Below are positions 26,001-36,729 of a DNA stretch of 64,000 nt, in pieces. The stretch is from Kalaharituber pfeilii (lineage: Eukaryota > Ascomycota > Pezizomycetes > Pezizales > Pezizaceae), in NCBI GenBank assembly GCA_015179045.1, contig WHUZ01000004.1, positions 620,001 to 684,000 of the forward strand, in the 5' to 3' direction. Each line of letters opens with the position of its first letter. Positions within the stretch are counted from its first letter, which is position 1. Below the pieces are notes generated by a model that was given only the letters and a program-made list of their open reading frames with translations, had not been told where the DNA came from and did not search any database. The position numbers were made by a program, and so were the translations under genes.

Positions 26001-26279
26001 GGGTGGTGGGTTTGGATTGGGCGCTGCCGGTGCACCACAAATACAAGCAGGGAGGGTCCTTGGGTATAAATGAGCTTTCTAGGGCTTTTTACGAATAGGG
26101 TGCGCGGGAAGGGCTGAAGGGTTTTGTGGGTTATTTGTTGCTTGTTACAGTTAATGTTGATTGGAGAATGTGAACTTTTTTTTTTTTTGGAATTGGTGGA
26201 TGGGCGCCAAGACTTGCAGAGGGTAAGCGCGGGGCGCGGGGGAGGGGTATGCATAGGCTGGAGAATGGTGGTGGAGGTA
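26001..26279. other. PUS4 upstream region
   Basis: Short intergenic stretch upstream of PUS4, ending at the inverted-repeat element. It has a T tract at about 26176–26187 and a G-rich patch at 26225–26250. No gene seen. Confidence 0.5.
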
Positions 26280-27277
26280 TGAGTGGAGCCCACCTACTAG
26301 TATAAGGGACCACTTACAACCGAAATTATAGACTTGAACTTGACACACTACTTTATCACCCAACCACACCTGATTAAAAAATGAACAATGTAGATATGTA
26401 CTATTTTGCCTGCTTTACAACTCTTCATTGTCCAAATTTAAAAATATCAAGGCGTTGTTGAGTAGTAGAGGATTGAAATTTTTGACTTTGTATGGAGCAT
26501 CTGGGAAACGTAGTATGCCAAGATTGCCAAGATTGGCGAATTTGTACTAGTATGAGAATAAACCTTACTATATACAGGAATGATCTATACAGGAATGATC
26601 TACCTAACTCTTCTATGGCTTAAAAACCCATTGATGGTAAATATCAGAAGAGCCTTCGGAATTGTTAGCCGTAAAGCATGAAGATTATTTTCGCAATGAT
26701 TATGCGCATAAAGTTTAGCAAGTCTTGCAAGGGGCCTGCTGATATTTGAACTGAATAGTAGAAAAGCCCACATTTATTGTATTTTCCATAAGTACACTAC
26801 TGTCATACTCAAGTCTTGAATTTCCTGCTCATCATATTCCTCCTCTTCTAGATCATCGCACTCACTGGCTGACTCATCTAAAGACTCTTTACTTTCACTA
26901 TATACAAATAGTCGAGAAATGCCCTCTTCCACTAGCACAACTAGCTCGGAGATATCTGGTTCTATAGCTGCTCTTCTTTTCGCTCCCCTAGCAATGATAG
27001 CAAGGAGGATAGCTTTTCTTTTCTTGTTAGGACGAGGCATCTTTAGTGATTTCTTAGGTGTGTTTATACCTATTGATTCATTTCCTTACTTAAAAAGAAG
27101 CTATAGGGCAGGGTATACACATCTTTGGGGACGTAACTCAAGTTATCCGATGCCAAATATCCGTTTCGATATCGAGTGAGGAGAGCGCGGGAAAGGGACT
27201 ATCATACCATGCAATTTGTCTATTAGTCAGCAACCTGGCTAATGTAACAGGTGGTCCCTTATGGGTGGACTCCACCA
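26280..27277. mobile_element. About 1-kb DNA transposon remnant with imperfect terminal inverted repeats
   Basis: The left end (GTGGAGCCCACC, then ATAAGGGACCAC after a 7-base insertion, 26283–26313) is the inverse of the right end at about 27248–27275 (GTGGTCCCTTAT, GGGTGGACTCCAC). TA dinucleotides flank both sides (26278–26279 and 27278–27279), compatible with a TA target duplication. The interior is AT-rich, with a 14-bp direct duplication at about 26576–26601 and one minus-strand frame (26774–27040) beginning MPRPNKKRKA. It is probably a deletion derivative of an autonomous DNA transposon. The superfamily is undetermined; a TA duplication would suggest Tc1/mariner. Confidence 0.6.
26774..27040 (-). 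CDS. Short ORF inside the inverted-repeat element, unknown
   Basis: An 88-residue frame: a basic N-terminus (PRPNKKRK, GAKRRA), then an acidic stretch (Glu/Asp-rich, residues ~50–75) and a hydrophobic end. A basic-then-acidic layout could be the truncated N-terminus of a transposase or a transposon accessory protein, but no catalytic motif is present and I do not recognise it. It may simply be a non-coding open frame. Confidence 0.3.
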   Translation of the reverse strand: MPRPNKKRKAILLAIIARGAKRRAAIEPDISELVVLVEEGISRLFVYSESKESLDESASECDDLEEEEYDEQEIQDLSMTVVYLWKIQ

Positions 27278-28830
27278 TAGCCTAAGAAAGAAATGTGGCG
27301 GTGCGAAGGTGGGCCTGCCTTGCATAATTGCGTAATTGGGCAACATTGAGTGCCAGTCTGGGTAGTCTGGCAGTCTGGGGGCGAGTGCTTATTTCCAGAG
27401 GCAGCCTAGGAGAGCTATAGTGCATTGGTCCAGGCAATCATAAAACATTCTCAGCAGCATAGGCAAAATAGTCTCTTTATCCAGCAATACAGTATATAAC
27501 CTAGACACTGAATACTGAAAGCTTCAACTAAATCCCCCAAGTCAAAACATCTCTTTCATTTGTCGTTCACCTTCATCTCGCACCCGTGGATCTCGATAAT
27601 TTAGAAAATCCCCCTTTTCTAGAAGTTACAGAGATAATAAATGAAGGTCGATATATGTTCTACTGTACGCCGTGGGCAAGTGCCCCCGGACGAAATGTCG
27701 TGACTCTGGAATGTAAGTTGTGCATAAGCAAAATACATAAGCACGGCAGATATTTGCCGAGGAAATTGAGATTTGGCCCGGTCATAGATAGGGGCATTTT
27801 GACACCTGCAAGTTTCATGTGCAGAGCTGAGGCACTGCCAAGAAGACCAGAAAACCGTCAAACAGAAGTGACGTTACTCCGCGAACTAAGGTTCTAAGAG
27901 CAATTTAACCATTGTATCACTAGTTGATCATGGATATGTCAGACAAGAAAAATAGAGGATAATGACATTCAAGTAGATCAATGCATCCCTGTACAAAACA
28001 TATCCACAAGATGCAATTCCCAACCTACAATGGCACATGTATTGCAATTCCTCACTGTTGTAGGATATTCACATTTTCCCATTCATCTTCACATGGGGGT
28101 ACCAACACAATCGTACATAAATAGCATCAAGGAGGCAAGCACCAACTGAGGTTCAATATATTTCGAAGGGTTAAGTATGGTAATATATGTAGGTATAGCA
28201 GGGTAGGGTAAAGGGTCAGGCACGTCAAAAGGGAAGGGGGCAGGGATCTTGGTGCATGGAGATGTAGCTACTACAATAGACTTTATGTAAAGCTCATTTC
28301 GGGGCAAGTGACGCTGGCGTAATACATAACAGGACCAGGGAATACAGTACCAACACCACAGGACAGATAGGAATCCAGGAAACTCACGTGGGGAAGAACT
28401 AAAGGAAAATTAGTCAATCAAGGGTTTTACAATAGAAAAAATACATGAATTCGCAATGCGGTTTATCCCTAACCACATATAACAAAAAGCGGGGAAGTGG
28501 GAGTGAGAGTAGGAGGGTTTCATCCTTCTTTCCACTAAAGCCGTGTGAACCAAAGAAAATGCGATAATATAGGAGGCCCAACAGAAAGAACAAAATTACA
28601 TGAGTGGGAAATAGGCCCAACCTAACAATGACAGCATCCGGAGAAGAATATAGAGAGCCAGGAAAGAGAACTGAAAAAACGAATAAAATGTGCAAATTCA
28701 AAATTAGCAAGAGACAATGAGAACACAGCCACCATGATAGTTCATCGCTCATGGCAGGCATAATCCATTCATCTCAATGGTTATGCTACCTCTTCCCATC
28801 CACCCAAAGCATAACTTTTTCCATCAAGCA
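27278..28830. other. Intergenic region, no confident gene
   Basis: No family recognised. A plus-strand frame at 27586–27897 (103 codons) has moderately protein-like composition but no motif and no intron signals that extend it. Bases 28000–28830 lie 3' of importin alpha and probably contain its UTR. Confidence 0.45.
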
Positions 28831-30719
28831 TTACATGTCCATATGGTCACCATTAGCGAAATTGAAGCCACCAGTTTGCTGGGCCCCAAAGTTAAAAGTC
28901 TCTCCTGCCTGTTGGGGCGCAAGGCCTTGGATTTCAGCGGCGGTCTCATCGTCTTCATCGCTAAAGTACTTCTCGATGATGTTGTATGCCTTCATGTAGA
29001 TCTCCTCGTTTGCATTGCTCTGGGCTTGATGGATCTTCTCCATACCACCAGCCTCCTCAATATACATAGCATACAGGTTGACGTTTTGCTGGTTATTGCT
29101 CTTGTCCATTTCTCCAACCTTGAGAATATTCTCCAGACCATCTAAGGCAACTTGGATGATCTTATTGTCCATGCATGCCAATAAATCGCAAAGGGGCTTA
29201 ATGCAACCCTGTTGAACCAGGTAGCGGATCTGTTCAGGCTTTTGAAGCCCGCCAGAGGTAGCGTTGGATATGGCCCAGCAAGCCTCTTTCCTTGTCTTAA
29301 TATCGCCGTTCGCAAGGAGGTGGATAAGCGGGGGGATGATATTGGCATCAATGACAGCTTGAATCTGGTTGGAGTTTCCGGCGGTGATGTTCGAGATTGT
29401 CCAGCAAGCCTCTTTCCGAATTCCATCCTTACTTGAACTGAGGAGGGCCAACAATGCCGGGAGTGCACCGCAATTAATAATGACCTGAGTTTGAACATCA
29501 TCGCCAGTAACGATGTTGCCCACAGAGCGGAGAGCGGGAGTCTGCACCGATGTTGATGAATGCATAAGCAGTTCAACGAGGCGGCGTGGAATTCCGGCGT
29601 CAATAACGGCCTGAATTTTATCATTGGATCCATCAGAAAGATAGGAGATTGCCCAACAAGCATCAATAAGGACTTCATCGTCCAATGAGTAAACTAGCTT
29701 CGCCAGGACTGGAAGGGCCGGCAGGATCTGTATCAATGATGATAAGCATTTGAAGTAAATATATGCAGGAAGAAAGGTAACTTACAGTTTGCCAGTCGGG
29801 CTGCGGAGTTTTGCCTCGACAGAAGTTGCTCAGAGTCCATGTTGCATTCCTCAACATGCTAAGCTTCCGGCTGTCCCCCAAAAGGCTCAACAATGGAGGT
29901 AGTGCACCAGCTTGGAGGACAAAGTCTCGGCACACTGGAGAGTCACCAGCAATGTTACCTAGTGCCCACACAGCTTGCTCCCGGACATCTGGCTCATGGC
30001 TACTCAGTAGCTCGACGAATATTGGCACTGCTCCAGCTTCAATAACCACCTGAGTTTGGTCAGCAGAGCCTGAAGCAATGTTGGTGAGAGCCCACGCAGC
30101 TTCAAATTGCACCAGTGTATGTGGAGATCTCAAGAATTGTACGAAGCGAGTGACGACGCCGCACTCGATGACCTTTTCAATGGGAGGATTCCTCTCTTTA
30201 GAGAGAAGCTTCCTGAATTTAGTTGTTGCCTGAATTTGTGCGTCAATTGATTCGGAGAAAACTCCTTCAATCATACTCGGTAGTTCCTCGTTAAGCTGCC
30301 ATTATTTATATATAAGTCAGTCATTTCTCACTTTTTTTTCGCACGTCATGTGCAAATGATAATCAGAGACAATCGGAGGCCCCATTCGTTATCTGAGGGA
30401 TGCCAAGACACAAGTCCTGCTCCGCACTTTTGCCCCTCCAATGCTAAAGGAAATGCAAATAAATCGACGAAAGCAGAGGGGATTGAGAGCATTATACCTG
30501 CGACTCTAAACCCTGACTCTCATCATCACTGTCGGCTTGAGCTCCAGCTGGCGGGCTTGAGATGTTCAAATTTCGTCGCTTTGCTAGATTCTCGTCTCTC
30601 TTCTGCTTTCTGATTTCAACTTGCTGCTCCTCACGCCTCCTTCTGAGCTCATCTTGCTTGAAGGTCCCCTTCGCCTTGAAATTACTTCTCCTGTGCTCTG
30701 GGATGTAGCGGTCGGCCAT
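28831..30719 (-). CDS. SRP1: Importin subunit alpha (karyopherin alpha)
   Basis: Importin alpha binds classical nuclear localisation signals through its armadillo repeats and importin beta through its IBB domain, carrying cargo through nuclear pores. Exons are 30719–30498, 30295–29786 and 29727–28831, giving 542 residues, the usual length. Residues 1–55 are the Arg/Lys-rich IBB ([20 protein letters not shown], then [16 protein letters not shown]). Armadillo repeats fill about 85–500, each with the NLS-binding Trp/Asn pattern ([69 protein letters not shown]). The tail ([12 protein letters not shown]) is typical of fungal Srp1. Introns are 202 nt and 58 nt. The gene is divergent from POT1, with the transposon between them. 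Confidence 0.97.
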
Positions 30720-31188
30720 GGTGTCAAGTGGTTGGTTTCGAGTCGGTGAGAAGTGATTAAGGACGAAAGCAGATAGCAACCAGTAAGGTGCACGAATAGA
30801 GTTGATACTCCTTATGTAGAGGGATGTAACAGCAGAAGCTTGTTGGTTGAGTGGATGCTGTCGGGGGAGGGGGACTATGGCGGAGGGGGGTCGTGGGGCC
30901 TGTTGTGAAATATTCAGGTGGAAGAGGAATGGAAGGGAGGGCAGGAGAAAAGTTGGGAGCGTCCCTTGCAACCAACGCTCCAGACGGTCGCCCTTAGTCA
31001 TACAGGTGTGCCTGATTGAAGCAGCGTGCGCTTCTTTGCTTTGCCCAGGCAACACCGCACGCTACACGGCATCGCAGCAAGGCGGCGGCGAGCATTGTGG
31101 CATGTGGCATTCCGCTAACGGCCCTTCACCATGCGGCTTTGCCATCGTCCCCATTTTGCTCCTTGTCGTTGAATTTTCTCTCTCCATT
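30720..31188. other. Importin alpha upstream region, GC-rich, interrupted by the transposon
   Basis: The 5' region of SRP1 up to the transposon's left end. It is moderately GC-rich with a G-rich patch at 30862–30900. No gene seen. Confidence 0.55.
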
Positions 31189-31214
31189 AGAGGGATTTTG
31201 CTGGCACCAGGGAT
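31189..31214 (+). repeat. Left terminal inverted repeat of the Harbinger-like element
   Basis: The 26-bp end starts AGAGGGATTTTGCTGG and is followed by CACCAGGGAT. It matches the inverse of 33846–33871 with one mismatch. Confidence 0.88.
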
Positions 31215-31426
31215 GGTTTCCAGGAATTTCCAGGGATGACTGCGCCACGCGCTAGAGAATTCTACGGGAGGAATTTCATCCCCGGGATCGGATTTCCAGG
31301 GCTGGATCCCTGGAAACCACTGCTTTTTGACTCCCATCTATCTTCACCAGTTTTTACTCAATTTTGATTCTGAAAGTTGAGATCGATTCTGCGAACTGAT
31401 TCACACGGTTAACCACAAACCAGGGA

Positions 31427-32548
31427 ATGTCTGACGAGGTTGAGTTGCGATCAACGCAGTTGGAAGGTACTCCATTTTCATGGGAGGCTACGCCAACACC
31501 ACAGCCCACATCGGCACTGCAACCTACCCCTACACCTACGCCGGCCCCAGTTTCAACGCGTACACCTACACCAGTACATCTACCTAGAGTCTCACGTTCT
31601 AAAGTCAATTTAACAGATGAGGACCGTCTAATACTTGTACGATTATGTGTGGAACACCAGAGCAAACATCGTCGTGGCAATAAAGAGAATTTCTGGAAGG
31701 ACATTAAGGAATATTTTATTCATGCTACGGGTAAAAGACTTAGTGATCCTAGAGATGCAATGTCTAGTCTCCTGATCCAACTCGAGGTTGATGATAGAAA
31801 AGAAGCAAAAGAATCAGGAACAGTACAGAATGATTCTGATCTTAAGCAAGTACTCCGGTTGTGGAAGGACCACATGGATGCGATAACAAAAGATACAGAG
31901 GATAAGAAGAAAGTGAAGGAGGAGCTGCAGGCAGAACAAGAGGCAGCATCCCAACGGCGCAATAATCTCCTCCTCACTAGGTCGCAAAAACGAAAAACTA
32001 CATCACCTGTCAACCTAGACTCCTCAGATGATGAGGAATCTCCTAGCTCCATGGATTCCAGAAAGCGAGCAAAGCGGCACCGGCGACAAAGCTCTACTGA
32101 GCTAAACTTGCTTGTAAAAACAATTACGGATATGCGAAAGGATTCTCAAACATTTATTGAGAAGTTTGGCGATAAGATCAGTAATAGTTTACAAGCTTTA
32201 GCTACTAATTCGGCTCCTGAAAGACATCCTCAAGCTGACCCGAAAGCTTATGAATCACGACTAACTACACTGGAAAATGAAGTCCGCTCTCAGACATCTG
32301 CTATGGGACAAATCCTAGCTATGTTGAATGATTTAAAGCAAAGCATACCAAATCAGAGCTCCCATCATACTCATATTCCCGATTCTGCGGCTCCCAATTC
32401 TGCAGCTCCTAATTCTACAACTTCCGGTTCTGCGACATCCGGTTCTGCGGCTTCTGTTTCTGCGACATCCGATTCTGCGCCTGCTGTTTCTGCGACTTCT
32501 GATTCTGCAGCTCCCGTTTCTGCAACTTCTGATTCTATGGCTCAATAA
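31427..32548 (+). CDS. Transposon SANT/Myb-like DNA-binding accessory protein
   Basis: A 373-residue single-exon gene inside the transposon. Harbinger elements usually encode a SANT/Myb-like protein that helps the transposase enter the nucleus and bind the ends. Residues ~60–115 form the candidate SANT-like helical domain (LTDEDRLILVRLC, then NFWKDIKEYF). It follows a Thr/Pro-rich N-terminus (TPTPQPTS, PTPTPTPAPV). A basic patch (RKRAKRHRRQ, ~212–221) could be a nuclear signal, then a coiled coil at ~265–310. The C-terminal ~50 residues are a Ser/Ala/Thr repeat (SATSDSA-type) encoded by a degenerate 18-bp tandem repeat at about 32393–32545. Some related domains are annotated as no-apical-meristem-like. 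The Myb/SANT assignment is by pattern and context, not strong motif identity. Confidence 0.75.
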   Translation: MSDEVELRSTQLEGTPFSWEATPTPQPTSALQPTPTPTPAPVSTRTPTPVHLPRVSRSKVNLTDEDRLILVRLCVEHQSKHRRGNKENFWKDIKEYFIHATGKRLSDPRDAMSSLLIQLEVDDRKEAKESGTVQNDSDLKQVLRLWKDHMDAITKDTEDKKKVKEELQAEQEAASQRRNNLLLTRSQKRKTTSPVNLDSSDDEESPSSMDSRKRAKRHRRQSSTELNLLVKTITDMRKDSQTFIEKFGDKISNSLQALATNSAPERHPQADPKAYESRLTTLENEVRSQTSAMGQILAMLNDLKQSIPNQSSHHTHIPDSAAPNSAAPNSTTSGSATSGSAASVSATSDSAPAVSATSDSAAPVSATSDSMAQ

Positions 32549-32562
32549 CTTTCGAATGGTTT

Positions 32563-33696
32563 CTAGAGGTCCAGGTACTCATTGATTGTAGGAGGGTCTA
32601 GGTCGAATTTTTTGCTTGTTTGTGATCCATTAAAGCATGTATGAATGTTAGTTAATAGAATAGCAACCTTATAGTAGCTTGCCACCGGAGATATTCCAAT
32701 CTTGAGATTGTCTTTCTGACGATTGAATCCCCATAGATTTGTGACTTTGCTGAAACCGTGCTCCACACTGATTCGGGAACTAGACATAACTGTATTCACT
32801 TTCTGCTTTTCCGGAGGTAGAACTGTATTTGGCTCTGCTTTATAACTGCCGATTATTCCAAATGAAGTTCCATAGGCTGGATCCCCATATAGATACAGTC
32901 TATCTCTTGTTCGAACACCAATATGCATATCTCTAAGCTTTTGTTGTAAACCAGATTTATGAAAGACTAACCAATCCCCCATTGGTCCTTCATAAGGTCC
33001 GCCGAAATGTGAAATAATTCCATCAGGTGTCATAACTGCTTGGAACTTAATAGCATGTACTTTTTTATAACCTGAATACCATAGTCTTTGATCTTCACTA
33101 GGCCTACAAATCGGTCTCAAAGTTCCATCAATAAATCCCCAAACTCCATTCACTCCTCCAATATCTCGTATAGCTCGTGCATAACGTTTGAGTTGTATCC
33201 GATTAAGACGTTTCTCATCCCAAAATAGCTTTGTACTATATCGAGAATCCAAATACTGTACACAAGTATTGAATATTGTAGATTGCCATGATGTAGATCT
33301 TCCAAACCACCAGAAATTATCCTTATAACGATTTGGACTAGCAAGGCGATATAAGACAAGACAAAAAGCAACCTCTGGTGAAGGCTTATACTTAGTTGGA
33401 TATTTGATCATATCCACCCGAAGCTTTGGAAGTAGCTCTCGAATTTGATCCTTAGTGAACCGAAGATATGCTAGGCATTGCTCATCTGTCAAGTTATCTA
33501 GAGAAAACTGAGTTCGATGAGGCATATCTAATGGCTTCCGGTAGCGTGAGCGTTTCTTTCGCTTAAGACGAAGGTATAGAGTAATCAATAATGCTGTATC
33601 CGACATAGTGGTCAGAATTTCGGTAGCAGTAGTCATAGCAGTAGTGGCTACACCTGTAGCAATAGCTATAGTAAGCTTAGGATTGAGTGTTGCCAT
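32563..33696 (-). CDS. DDE transposase, HARBI1-like (DDE_4 type)
   Basis: A 377-residue intact transposase that would cut and join the element's inverted repeats through a two-metal DDE site. All three acidic residues are visible in family context: Asp190 (GVWGFIDGT), Asp272 (YLYGDPAYG) and Glu312 (SSSRISVEHGFSKV). A helical N-terminal region, including LAYLRFTKDQIRELLPKLR and RLASPNRYKDNFWWFGRS, is typical of DDE_4 proteins. Some N-terminal residues (AIATGVATTAMTT) may not be translated; a later Met at residue 31 is an alternative start. The gene is tail to tail with the SANT-like gene and needs no intron. Confidence 0.93.
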   Translation of the reverse strand: MATLNPKLTIAIATGVATTAMTTATEILTTMSDTALLITLYLRLKRKKRSRYRKPLDMPHRTQFSLDNLTDEQCLAYLRFTKDQIRELLPKLRVDMIKYPTKYKPSPEVAFCLVLYRLASPNRYKDNFWWFGRSTSWQSTIFNTCVQYLDSRYSTKLFWDEKRLNRIQLKRYARAIRDIGGVNGVWGFIDGTLRPICRPSEDQRLWYSGYKKVHAIKFQAVMTPDGIISHFGGPYEGPMGDWLVFHKSGLQQKLRDMHIGVRTRDRLYLYGDPAYGTSFGIIGSYKAEPNTVLPPEKQKVNTVMSSSRISVEHGFSKVTNLWGFNRQKDNLKIGISPVASYYKVAILLTNIHTCFNGSQTSKKFDLDPPTINEYLDL

Positions 33697-33845
33697 CGCG
33701 AAGTTGATGGTGTTGTAGGTATATCACGTTGTGGTTGACAAACAAAGGGAGAAACCCTGGAATATCCCTGGTGTAGCAAAAACTCAATTACATTTTTTGT
33801 TATTTCCAGGGTTGTGCCACGCGCTAAATGCTTTATCCCTGATAA

Positions 33846-33871
33846 ATCCCTGGTGACAGCAAAATCCCTCT
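33846..33871 (-). repeat. Right terminal inverted repeat of the Harbinger-like element
   Basis: Reads ATCCCTGGTGACAGC followed by AAAATCCCTCT on the plus strand, the inverse of the left end with one mismatch. A second CCACGCGCTAAATG block lies just inside at about 33818. Confidence 0.88.
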
Positions 33872-34552
33872 ATTTGCTCGCCCGCCGCCGCAGATATCTG
33901 CAACCAGCTAGGGGTTCTGGCGGTCCTGATGCATGAGGGGCAGGACAGCGTTTGCCGCGGGGGCGTACACCTGGTCACGGCGCTATCACTACAGCAAGAC
34001 CCTGATCCAGCCCTACCCAAAAGCGGCGCCACCTAGCGCCCCCTCGCTCACGGATGCGACTGATGGACATCGGAAAAGCAGCATGGAGTTCAGCAGTCTA
34101 CTGGTATCCCTCCCCAGCGCGGATTAAGCACGCAGAAATTTTTCAGGCTCCAACCGGAGTTTTTTCTCCTGCCCTTTTTCCACTAGCAACAGCCAAATTT
34201 TTCAAAAAAAAGCACCTTCACAAGCTTGCACCGCAGATTCTCATTAGGCCGAAAGTTAGAGTAGCTCGCCCATGGCTGTCAGCGTTCCTACCTAGGTACA
34301 CAATAACGAAATGCGTTACATCTGCCAAAGTTTGATGCGATACGCAGGCTAAGTACTTGTCTTCCGCACGTGACCTCATTCGTCGCGCGTTTTCTTGGCG
34401 CTCTTCCCTTCGCGTTCCATCCCGCGTTCCCCCCGCTGCTGCCTGCAGTTGCCTGCTTGGACTGAGGTCCTCCTTCCCCTCATCACGGCTGACGGCGCAG
34501 GAAGCAACGGTGCTAGGCAACCCTTTCCTAACGTATAGGCTGAGCTCAAAAA
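33872..34552. other. POT1 upstream region
   Basis: The 680 bp between the transposon's right end and the POT1 start, GC-rich in its first part. No gene seen. Before the insertion this and 30720–31188 formed one divergent promoter of about 1.15 kb. Confidence 0.6.
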
Positions 34553-36729
34553 ATGGCCTTTTTACCGATATCTGACGTCTTCAAACATGAAGGCAAGGTG
34601 GTCGACCTGATTGGTGTTGTAGCAGACCTGCGTCCTCCAACACTCTCACGCGGCTCAGGTAGGTTGCGAGACTGCCTGCTGAGGATCCAATCCAGTGCTA
34701 AATATTCATTAGATTACACAGTCTCCTTCACAATATGTGATAGAACAAAATCTCTGGTCGAATCAGGGCTTCTTGTCCGAATGTTCCATCCGATCAAGGA
34801 GCAGCTTCCACAAATTGAAGGGGTTAATGACATTGTGATATTGAAGAGCGTTAAAGTACATTTCGTATACCCCAAGCACCACAGGAAAGATGCTAAGCCC
34901 TAGTAGATTAGTAGATTTCATGGGAACCTCATCGGGCTTTCAACTCATACTACTTCATGGATTGTCGGTGGTCTAACGCCTGTCAAAAAGCAGCTTCAAA
35001 TAAAGACCTCTTCTTCAACCCTGAAGCCTACTCAGAGTGACATTCAGCAGATAACTTCTCTCCGGGAATTTTGGACCACTAGGGGGGGGCTGCCTCCTCT
35101 CGAGGAGTAGCCCCTCAAGCATTTCAAAAGGTTCAAGCAGCGAATGGACGGAAACGCAAATTTGCCCACATTAAGGATATGCAATATGATAGCTTCTACG
35201 ATTTGATGGGGGAAGTGGTTAAGACATTTCCCTCACGAGATTGCTTTACAATATACATGACAGATTATACAAAGAACCCCAATCTCTACTGCTATGAGCT
35301 CAACTCAGCTAACCGCCGAATAAATAAATCCGGTAGTGGCTATGGCGATTTCGACTACAATGGAGCTGGAGGAGGCACCAGCTCTAAGTGGAATGGTCCA
35401 TTTGGACAATATACACTACAAGTGACATTGTGGGATGTCCATGGTGAAGCTGCGAGGAAATTTGTAAAAGAGGGAATTATTGTCCGCCTGAGCAATGTAA
35501 GAGCGAAAAGGAATGGCGATGGTCATTTAGAGGGAACCCTTTCGGGAGATAGGATGTATCCTGATCGAGTAGATGTTAAAAAAGTGGAAGACAGGAAAGA
35601 CCCTCTTGTGCAGCTTCTTTATCAAAGACAAAGGGAGTATATTAAGCGGATAGAAGCTGAGCTTGTTGAATATGAGGGGAAAAAAAGGGAAGAGGAACGG
35701 CAGAGAGAAATTGAAGCGGAGGAAGAGAAGAAGCAGGCGAATGAGCTCAATCCAAATAGTTGGTACTCCTGTATTCAAAAGAGACCTACCTTATTCTCAC
35801 ACTGCCACCAGTCGTTACCAGGGGCTCTCGAGGAACGCCTATCATGCTAGTTGGAGACATTCTCAAAGCATCAGATGATAGCGGGGAACCATACATCAAC
35901 CGCAACTACAGAACAATCTGTCGAGTTATCGACTATCTCCCGAACCATCTTGAGCAGTTCTGCTGCCGCAAGAAACAAAAACCTAAGCCCTTACGAACAA
36001 TTGTGCAAGATAACCAAATGATTGAAGAATTTGCAGACGGCTCGACAAAGATTGTTGAGTATGGTGAGGAAGTTGATGATGACGATGACGCTGATAGGCC
36101 AGAAAGCCAGCGACACGATTGGGAGTTCAGATTTGCGTTGTTGGTAGAGGGAACTGACGGTGCCACTATGCGCTTGATGGTAGATAACCATTCTGCCCAG
36201 CATTTGCTAAATATGGATGCTACAGAGTAAGTCTCCATGCTCTCCCTACCCCTCATACATGCGCCATTAAAACTAAAACTTCATTCTTCTTCGCATCTCC
36301 AGCCTCACCAAGAACCATCGTCAGCTCGCCCAACTCCGCGAGAAGCTTTTCGTCCTTTGGGGCGATCTTGAAGAGCGCAAATCCGCCAAGCTCGCACGCC
36401 TGATGCGGAAGCATAAGCAAAGACAACTTGACGCCTCTGAACACAGCCTCAAACGTCGACACGGATCCGTCGAAAAAAATAGCAAGCGTAGAAAGCGGCA
36501 TGTCAGCGAAGAACGGGAACGGGAACGAGACCCAGATATCGAGGATACTGACGAAGAGAAGGGAGAGGAGGAGGAGGAGGAGGAGGAGGAGGAGGACAAC
36601 GGAATGATTCTTGGAAGGGGAAGGCTATTTGCGGCGTGTGTAAGGGAGTATGGTGTTAAGAAGGTGGATAGGAGAGGGAATGTAATGTGGAACAGGATGT
36701 TTGGGTTGTTTGGGGTCATGATTAAATGA
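34553..36729 (+). CDS. POT1: Protection of telomeres protein 1 (Pot1), with one apparent frameshift
   Basis: Pot1 binds the single-stranded G-rich telomere overhang through OB folds, as part of shelterin, protecting ends and regulating telomerase. Exons: 34553–34658, 34713–34855, 34907–35758, 35812–36226 and 36303–36729. OB1 begins DLIGVVADLRPPTLSRGS and continues DYTVSFTICDRT; exon 3 opens ISRFHGNLIGLS. SLREFW then leads to a linker. The frame breaks at eight Gs (35082–35089); adding one G continues as GVAPQAFQKVQAANGRKRKF and OB2 (SFYDLMGEVVKTFP, WDVHG, VRLSNVRAK). The 53-nt intron 35759–35811 restores ELNPN to IVTRGSRG. The C-terminal part has a further OB-like domain, LFVLWGDLEE, a glutamate run and a conserved tail (EYGVKKVDRRGNVMWNRMF). 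With the added base all exons sum to 648 codons (647 residues). Confidence 0.92.

Larger units (their letters stand above)
31189..33871. mobile_element. Complete PIF/Harbinger-like DNA transposon, 2683 bp
   Basis: Terminal inverted repeats begin AGAGGGATTTTGCTG at both ends and match over 26 bp with one mismatch (G/T at position 16). A 3-bp direct duplication ATT flanks the element (31186–31188 and 33872–33874), as expected for PIF/Harbinger, though ATT is not the usual TWA target. An alternative boundary one base in would give a TA duplication. Inside are two convergent genes: a SANT/Myb-like protein (plus) and a DDE transposase (minus), 14 bp apart. CCAGGGAT/ATCCCTGG is repeated many times near both ends and could be transposase-binding sites. 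Intact frames and near-identical ends suggest recent insertion. Confidence 0.88.

Noticed and set aside
27586..27897. 103-codon plus-strand frame
   Set aside because: Composition is plausible, but there is no family match I recognise and no conserved neighbour or splice evidence.
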